Assembly: GCF_019038435.1 (NCBI RefSeq)
Contig: NZ_JAGPOX010000087.1
Span: 1-40,757 of the forward strand
Length of the DNA: 40,757 bases
Direction of reading: 5' to 3'
DNA from: Nocardia alni
Lineage (GTDB): Bacteria > Actinomycetota > Actinomycetes > Mycobacteriales > Mycobacteriaceae
The translations under genes and the position numbers were made by a program. This document shows, in pieces, positions 25,301-34,300 of the stretch. The first letter of the stretch is position 1, and each line of letters begins with the position of its first letter. Below the pieces are notes generated by a model, which had not been told where the DNA came from, ran no database searches, and was given only the letters and a program-made list of their open reading frames with translations.

Positions 25301-28300
25301 ACAGCACCGCGCCGTAGACCGCGTCGCGCGGATCGACACCGGCCTCCTGCGCCGCCTGCGACAGCCGGCGGAGATTGACTTCCAGAGTCGTGGTGTTCCT
25401 GCCGCGAGGCACGAAGCGCCGGCCGCGGATACGCGCGCCTATCCGTCCGAAAGCATTGGCGCCCATGGCGGTGAAGATCGATATCGAGCCCGGCAGAGCC
25501 AGGGCGAACCGTGTGGAATCCGGCGCTGCCGCCTTGGCCCGCAGCCGATATAGGCCCGGGAATTCGGCCAGCGTCGTCCACAGCGCGACCGCCACCGTGC
25601 GCACCAGTTCCGGGTCATCCTCCTCGGAGAAGCGCAGTGTCACACCGTGGTACCACTGGAACCAGACCGCGATATCGGTCACCGTCCCGGACTCGATGAC
25701 CTCCGGCAGCACCGGAGCCTGCCGCACCTCGTTCTCACCGGTCGACCGACCGGTCTTCGCGATCGGCGCCGCGCCCCGTGACCGCCACAGCCTGGCAAGC
25801 CTGGCCGTCAGCCACACCGCGGCCGGGACGGCGGCCAGACCGGCCACCGCGAACACGGTATCCACGACGCCGGTTCCGTTGTGGCCGTTGCGATTCGCTG
25901 CGGACGCCAAGGGAAGCGCCGGCGCGGCGGTAGTATTCCTGATCTTCCCCGTGAATCCCTCGAAGCGGCCGCGTAGGCCCTTTCGTTGCTTCGTCGAACT
26001 CTGCTTGTTCTCGGCCTCTCCCGGCGCTCCGCCGGTATCCACCTCTGTGGTGTCGTCACCGGACACCACACCGACCTGGTACAAGATCCGACGGGAAAGG
26101 CCGATAGCCCGCTCTGCCGACGCCCAGATGGGCTCGGCCTCACTTGCCAGGATATTTTCGTTCCTCTTGACGACATCATCCCGGCCGACTCTGCGGTACT
26201 GGTACGGAGCCTGTAACCCCATTCGTCTCGCGGATTGGACGTAGGTCCACGCCCGCTCGGTGGTGTTCGCGGACGCGGCCCAGCGGTCCATCGCCGCCGC
26301 CCGCACCACCAGTTCGTGCCGGCGCGCAACCCATTCGGACACGGCCGCCAGATTGTCGAGCAGCAATGGGTGCCAGCGCGAATCGACATGAGGATCGGCC
26401 AGCATTCCCAGCACCGCGAGCTGTTTGTCGAAGAACTCCGTGTAGTGGTGGTCGGAATAATGCTCGCGGATCTTTCGCAGCTGCTCGAGCAGCCCAACGG
26501 CCCGGTCCCTGGCCTCATCCATGTCAGCGGGCGCGGGCACGAAATCGGTACGGACATCGCCAGTTCCATTACCGCCGCCAGCAGGCGCCGCCCCCGACGA
26601 CGTAGCGCCGCGACCGGTACCAGGCTTGGCCGCCGTAATCACGATGTACGACACATCCCCATCAGCGACGTCGTCGAAGTCGACATTCTCGAATCCCGCG
26701 CGCTGCAGCGTATTCATGAAATCGCCGACCAGCCCGGCGTTCGTCTCGTCCGATCGCCACCCTGTTTCGATACGTACCGATCCGCCCCCCGAGACGACCC
26801 GGAATAGTTCACTCAGACCTGACGCACCGGCAGCCACCAGCGACGACGGCCCGCCCCACACATCCTGAATCACTACCGAGTCGAAGAACTCATCCGGAAT
26901 CGGACCTAAATCCTCGAGTCCCAGCCATCCAGCCGCCGAGCCGGTATCCCACTGCCGCGCATGCCGTCCCGCGCCGGACGCATCCGAGTACGGCACTACG
27001 ACATCGGACACGTACACCTTGTCCGCATCGGCCGTCTCCCCCACCCCGACCCGGCCGAGCACCAACGTCAAGCCACCCGCGACCGCCTTCTTCCGGTCCG
27101 CCAGCCACCTTTCGAATTCGGAGCCATGGCGGCGTTTCCACGCTGCCAGCAGCTCCGCACGCAATGCACGCAACACACTCCGCTGCAGTGTCCACGGGCT
27201 CTTCCCGCGCGAATCCACCGACACCTGCGCGAACGACAGCGACTGCGCGGTCAATGCCCCCGACCGCAATTCACCGGGCTGTGCCACCCGCCAAACGTTC
27301 CTACCCGTCTGCCCAGGAACCCGCACCAGGAACAGGCGGACTCCCTCGAGTGGATTCCACTCCTGCCATTCCGCGGGTTCGCCGCCCTCCTGCCACACGC
27401 CATCGACGGGATCGACCAGGGTGACGCCACCGCTGACTGCGGTAACCGGCGGCCTATCGGTACCGCCGAAGGTTGTGTGCTCGATCGGAGTCTGCGGTTC
27501 GTCGGCTGCTGGTCCGGCGCCGACAGGCACCGCCGCGGACTCGATTGTCCGGTGGCGCCGTGTGGGACCAGCGTGGGTGAGGCGCCCGGAAAAGGTGCTC
27601 GGACCATTGGCCCCCGCCCCGCGTTTCGAACGGCTGGCACGGGAGGTACGGGCGATCGGGCCGTCGAGGCGAGCCGCAGCGACCTGCTCCGCGACCGCGA
27701 TCGGAACCAGTGCGATTCCGCCGGTACCCGCTGCCCGGCCACGCAGTGGCTGTGCGGTCAGCAGTATGGTGTACGCCTGCCTGGCGGACTCGAGTGCGTC
27801 ACGCAATTGTGCTGCGCGCGAGTCGAGTTGAGCATCGGAGTAGTCACCGTAGTCACCGGCGAGACGATGCTGCTCGAAGCTGAGCCACTCCTCCCATGCC
27901 CTGTCGCGGACGGCCAGCGCCGCTCGGCGGGCCGGGCGCAGGCGGACCGGAACCAGCCCGGCGTTCGGCTCTCGGCTCCTGGGGATCGGCGCTTCGGGGC
28001 CGAACATACGGTCCGAGAGCACCTGCAGATACGTGTGCAGAATCGTCGATTCGGCGGACGTGAGCTGTTGCAGTGCAACGGCTTGCGCCATGACGGCACG
28101 CGACCGCAGAAGCTCCGGAGTCAGCTCGATCCCGAGCCTCTGTAGCAGTTCCCCGGCGAGTTCGGCGTGCAGCACTACCACAGCGCGCTCGGCAGAAGTG
28201 TTGTCCGAACGCCCCAGCAGCCCGGTACTGTCAGCCAGATCGCTCGCGCGCTGGCCGGTTACGGAGGCCGAAGCCGGGGCGTGCAGGATGGGGGCCGGGC

Positions 28301-31300
28301 GTAGCCGCTGTACCTGCTGGGCCAGTGCATCGAGATCCTGTGCGGCCGCCGCGATCTGTGTCTCGGCTGCCTCACGGCGCTGCTTGGTTTCGGCCCGCGC
28401 CTGAGCCTTGTTGCGCTGCTTCGTCGCCGTCTTACCACGGCCCAGCTTATGCGCCGCCTTCGTCGCGGCCGGATTGAGTCCGGCCCGGTGACGCTGGGTG
28501 ATGCCGTTGTGGTAGCGGTCCAGTGCGTGGAGCGCGTCCTCATCCGCCAGCGCCTCACCGGCCCACCACAGTTCCGATGCGGCGGCGTAGAGCGCGGCGC
28601 CCTCGAAGACATCCACGGCCAGCCCGTCGACGGCCTCGAAATATCCCGCCCGCGTGCGCAACCGATCGATATACTCGTGCACCGGCGTCCGCGACGCCTG
28701 CCCGGGCAGCCCGGCGCGAGGTACCTGCGCGGCATTGTCGAGGCCGGTGGCCACCCGGCCGAGTCCGATCCATGCCTGCGCCCAAAGTATCGCCGCCGCA
28801 GCGTATTTGCGCAGTAGTTCGCGTACCGCCGGATCCTCCACCGGCTGATCGAGCTGTCGTAGGATCGCCAGTTGACGATCGACCACCGCGGTGAACGGTG
28901 AACTGGGAGGGAGCCCTTCCCTGATTCCCCGCAGCTCTTCGGCGGCCTGCTCCACCCGCGCCGCGAATTCATCCTCCAGCAGCGCGTCCGCACCGCCGTC
29001 GGGGTGATGCAGCAGTACCGGCCGCAACGTTCCGTCGTGCTGAGCGCCGATCAGCTGGTGCAGGCGCCGCACCCCCTCGCCCGCCGTCCACAGCTCGGAT
29101 GCGGTGACGAACAACTCACCGATGGCCGGATCGCCTGCGGCGACGGTATCCGCTGCCTCCCCGTAACCCTCGGGAGTACGCAGCAGGTGGACGTATTCAC
29201 GCACCGGTGTGCGCTGGGCGTGCCGCGCATCACCCGTGCGCAGGAAATTCGACTCGGCGAGGGCATCGACCTGGACGGCGAGCACGGTCAGCCGCCGTCG
29301 GCGCCGCACCCAATCCGAAGCCGCGGCGGCGTGGTCGAACAGCCACTGCCGCAGGACGGGATCATCGATCGGCTCGTTCAGCAATGCGAGCATTTCGAGC
29401 TGACGGGTCACGAAATCGGCCTGTGGAGAACCTTTGACGAGGGTCGTCAGAATCTGCCCGAGGTTGGTGACCGTCTGTTCGAGCTGCTCGAAAAATATAT
29501 CGTCATCGACACCCTGGACGCGACCGTCCGGCCCCGTCAGCAGAATCTGCTGCGGCGGCGGCAGCGACTCGAGCAATTGGCTGCGTAACCCCTGCAGCAT
29601 CTGCTGCGTGGCAGGATCGCCGGTCTGCCCCGCAACCTGGTCCAGGCGCGCGATCTGGGCCATGACAGCAGCTCGCTGCTCCCGGTTCGATCGGCCGGAA
29701 TCCGTTGTTGGGCTGCTGGAATCGGCTGAACTACTGTGGGGGCTGGTAGTCGTGGTAGAAGAGCCGTTGCCACTGGCCGGCGGCGCGGGGGTGCTGGATC
29801 CCCTGGCAGCCGGATGACTGGACCCGTCCGCGGTGGTGCCGGATACGTTGGCGTGTGGTGTTGAAGCCGTCCTGCCCGGAGGGGCACTCGAGAGGGCGGA
29901 GCCGTTGCGCCCCGGGATCGGGGTAACCGGAGTGCCGAGGCTCCGGCTGCCGTTCGTGGGCGCGCCGTTCCGCATCGGCGATTGTGTCGCGGGCTTGCCG
30001 TCCGGCCGCGATGTACCGGCGGGGGAAGCGCTCTGGCTCGCCGATGTTCCACCTCGACCCCGCCCGCCGGAGGCCGCGGCGATGAGATGCGCCTCGACCG
30101 CGGCCTGCATCCTGGGCACTGCGGAATTGACCAGCACCTCGGTGGCCTCATCCAATTTCTGCTTGGTGCTGTCGACCGCGCGTTTGTTCTCCGGCGTCGG
30201 GTCTGCCCGATACGCGTCATTCGCCCCCCGATGGGCCGCGCTGGCGTTCTCATACATGATGACCTGCTGGATCACCTCGCCGTCCGCGACCGGCCCCTCG
30301 AGGGATTCGGGGGAAAGATATTGCCTCGCCCGTCCGGGAGTACCGCCGTTCTCCCGGTCATCGCCTCTGCCGGATCGAGCCGGCCGACCGAATGCCTGGT
30401 CGATCACACGCGGCGAGGTGTTCGCACCGCCGAGAACCTTCATATCGACGCCACCGAGCTTCACAGCCTCCTCGGACGGCGTGTAGTCCGTACCACGGAG
30501 CTTGCCCTTGTTGACGAAGATCAAGCTGCCTGTATCCCCGAATTCCTTGACCTTCGCCTTGACATTCAGTTGCGCCCCGGTGCCGCCGCCGTGAGCCGCA
30601 TCCTCATCGGCGTCAAGGACGTCATATTTCACCTTGTATCCGGAAACGAGGCTCTTCTCATACTCCTGCTTCAGCGCCGCCGCGTCGCGCTCGGACAAAC
30701 CCAAGCTGTCGACATGGTCGGACACCATTTGCCTGACATGCTCGGTGGCCACCGTGTCGACATGATCGACCACACCCAGTACACCGGCTTCATGGTCACC
30801 GCGCAGGTAGATGTTGTCCATGGCGCCGACGATCTGCGGCTGCCCCGTCGCCCGGACACCGACGATATTTCCGTCCTCGTCGACAACAAGTTTCAGATTC
30901 AGGTCCTGCACAATGTCCCGGGCCGCGCCCTGCAGCATGCCGTCCTGGGTTTCGAATACCGTCGGAGGAAGTTTTTCCAGATTGCTCTCATAGTACGGCT
31001 TCATGACGGCTACCGGCCCGACTCCTCCATTTCCGTCGCCCTTGTCGCCGAACTTGTCGTAGAATTCACCCTCGATAGTTTTAATGGTTCCGGTAGTTCC
31101 GGAGAGTCCGTGCAGCAGCTTCGTGCCGACGAGCTGATCGACCGAAATACGCAACGCGCCTTCGGGGTGATTCGCGCGCATTTCGACCCCTTCTTTGAGG
31201 TCCACGAACTGACCGATCTCCTGCCACCGGGTCTGGGTAGCCTTATCTCGGTCCCACAGCACCTGGTCGTTACTGTCGGATTGAATCAGAACGACTTTGC

Positions 31301-34300
31301 CGCGCCCCTGAGGGTCGCTGGGGTCCTTCACAACCAGGTAGTTGCTCTTTCGGCGCGCCCCCCATTGCGCCAACGCCGCATTTTCATAGGACTTCAAGTC
31401 GGCCGGGTCTATGGGATCTTCACCGGGCACCGCATTGAGTTTCCGGATCGCTTCATCGGAAACCTTGACCGCCCACATCCCACTGGTACGGTCCGGCTTT
31501 CCAAGATCCTTCGCCGTCAGCCGCAGATCGGGATCCTCCGCATGCGCTGCCCGCTGCAGGCGACTCCAGATCTTCTCATTCTTTACTCTGATCGGATCGT
31601 TCGGGTCGAGTACGTCATCGGCGGATCCGGGCGACAGGATCGCCTGCTTCTTCCCGTCCATCAGGGTATCGATTTCGTCGACCCTGTGCTTGCCCGCAGG
31701 GAAGGGTTCAAACCTGTCCGGCAGCCGATATTTCACCGCATGCGCGTCGAAGACTGCCTTGATTTCGTCGAGCGACGGCTCCTTGATATCCATCCACCGT
31801 CGCAAATTCTTCAGCTCTGTTTCGGATGCGCCATTCTTCTCGAATTTATCGAGCATCGATTTCATCTCGGCGAGGGTGCGAAACTCGTACTCCTCTGCCG
31901 TGCCGACGACGATCATCTTCCGGCCCGGAACCGGCTCCGGCAATTTCGTGTCCTTGTCCAGCCTGACGATATCCACCCCGGTATCGCCTGCGCCGCCCGC
32001 TCTCTTCAGCTCGTCGATCATCTCGCCGACCAGCTCATCACTGCTGGTCCACACGTGCACGACACCATGTTCCATGGCGTCGGCATACAGGGTCATCGCC
32101 ATGACGAGCGTCTTACCCTCGCCGGTGCGCATCTCGACCAGACCGTGATGCATCAGCAGGTGGGCCTCGATCTGCGTCTCGCGCGCGACACGCAACTGGT
32201 CGTCGCTGACGCGGATCTTCTCGATCATCGCGGCGACCCGCTCGGCCGCGGTGCCATAGGACAGCCTGTGGTTGAGCACCGACTGATCCATGCCCATGTA
32301 TTCGCGATCGTCACCGGATTCGTAGAGGGCGGCGATGACTATTCGCGCGGCCCGTGCCGCGGCCTGACGCTCATCGACGACCGCCTGGAAGATCTGGTCG
32401 CGCTCACCGTCGAGCAGCCCGGCTTGAAAGGCCTGCCACCGCGCCTTGCCCGCTTCGTCGGAGGCTGCGATCAACTCCTCGGACACTTGACGCAGCGACT
32501 GCCGGTACTCCGTGGTCGCCTCTGCGAATTCGGCCTCGAACTTATCCAGGTTTTCTTTGGCCGTCTTCAGCTTGTCGGCAATGTTTTCCCTGGCCGTCTT
32601 CAGCTTGTCGGCAGTCGGTTTGAATTCTTCCGCCAGCTCGTCTTGACGGGCCTGCACGTCAGCGAGGAAATCCGTGCGCCGATCATCGTCGGGCACCATG
32701 GAATTGCGGTCGGTGACGGCCGCCTGAAGCGCGTTGAGCCTGCCGCTGAGATCGTTCGCGTCCGGCGCGGCCGAGGCCCGGCGCAGTGCCTCGTGCTCAC
32801 TGGTCAGCTCGTTCAGCTCTGCCCGGCGAGCATCCAATTCCCGTTCGAGATCAGCGATATGCCGATCCATCTCGGCGACGGCATCATCGTCCGCCCCGGC
32901 CTTGACGGCTTTCTCGCGGTCCGCGACCGCACGGTTGCGCGCCTTGCGTGCTGCCTCGACATCAGGTTTGGTTTCGGCGATGTCTCGCTCGACTTCGTGC
33001 AGCCTGACGTTCAGTTCGTCGCGGGCCTCCAGGACGGGAGCGGCCCGCAGCACGGCCTCCCGCTCGACCATCACCGCGACCACATCGGCCCGCCGCGCAT
33101 CCAATTCATGCCACAGATCGGCGATGTGCTGGTGAATTTCGGTGATCGCGTCTTCATCCGGAGCGGCCGCGACCGCCGCCTCTCGACCCGCCACAGCGCG
33201 TTCATATTCCGTGCGCGCGCCCTCGGCCCTGGATCGCGCGTCGGCGAGATTGCGATCGATCGCCTCCAGCCGAGCGTTCACCTCGGCGCGGACCGCGGCT
33301 ACCGCTAGGTCGTATTCGTCGCGACCGACATCCCGGTTCTCGCGGGCGGCGGCGAGCTGTCGCAGCGCCGCATTCATCCGGTCGGTCGCATCGAACCGGT
33401 GTTCCGCCGCCAGGGCCTCGGCGGCGGAAACATGTTCCAGTGCAGCGGCTTTCAGCGCATCATGCGCCTCGTCGACGACGTCCTGGGAGGCCTCGAGACG
33501 GCGCTGTACCTCCTTGGCCAGCACGTCGTCGTGGATCTCGATCGCCGCGGCATGCAGATCCGCGGCATGCGACGCCGCAGCGCGCGACTCCTCCACTTGC
33601 GGATCGGCCTCGGCACGCGCCCGCGCCTGCTGCTGGGCTGCCTCCTGATCGAACTTCCCGTTCTGGGCCTCGGCTTCGGCACGCAGATCAGCCAAATGGC
33701 GCTCGACTGCGGCCTGATATGCCCGCTCATGGTCCGCCGCAGCCTCTTTAGCGGCGGCAGCGGCGTTATCGCGAGAGACGGCGGCGCCCCGTACCTTCTC
33801 GTCGTCGGCCGCCACCCGCTCCGCGGTGCCTGGCTTGGTCAGCTGCTCATGCGCGGCCTTCGCCGAGTCGTACTGCGCCTGCCGCTGTTCCTGGGCGATC
33901 TGAGCGTTCTCGAGCCGCGCCGCGCCGACGGCGGCGGGGTCGGCCGGGACTTCCCAATTTACCGCCGGCACAACCACTCCCACCGCCCCGTGAACGCCGG
34001 CGTTCGGATCGGTGACTTCCACCGCGGAACCAGCTCCCCCGGACTGCTCGTTCCCGAGCTGGATCCCCTCCGGTTGGGCGTGCTGCTCCGCGTCACCGCT
34101 ACCGGATACGCCGTGCCCGGTCGTCTGGGCCGTGACCCCCGCCGCCGCGGGCCCTGCCGAGGCGGTGCCCGCCCGACCGGCGCCGGACTCCTGCGCCACC
34201 CCCCGGGCCTCCCACGCGATCTTCACCGTGGCGAATGCCTCACGACCCTGGAAGTACGCCCTGCTCGCACGATCCAACGTGGCTTGCAAATCGGCCCGCT

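Noticed and set aside
25808..26569. Minus-strand 253-codon frame
   Set aside because: Ser/Arg/Pro-rich shadow of the giant frame, which carries a helical repeat there.
29982..33308. Plus-strand open frame of 1108 codons (and similar ones at 33399-35660, 10302-12677, 8754-10265)
   Set aside because: They mirror the minus-strand coding frame. Composition is Arg/Pro/His-rich and lacks recognisable domains, whereas the minus frame shows SecA and other intact motifs at the same place.
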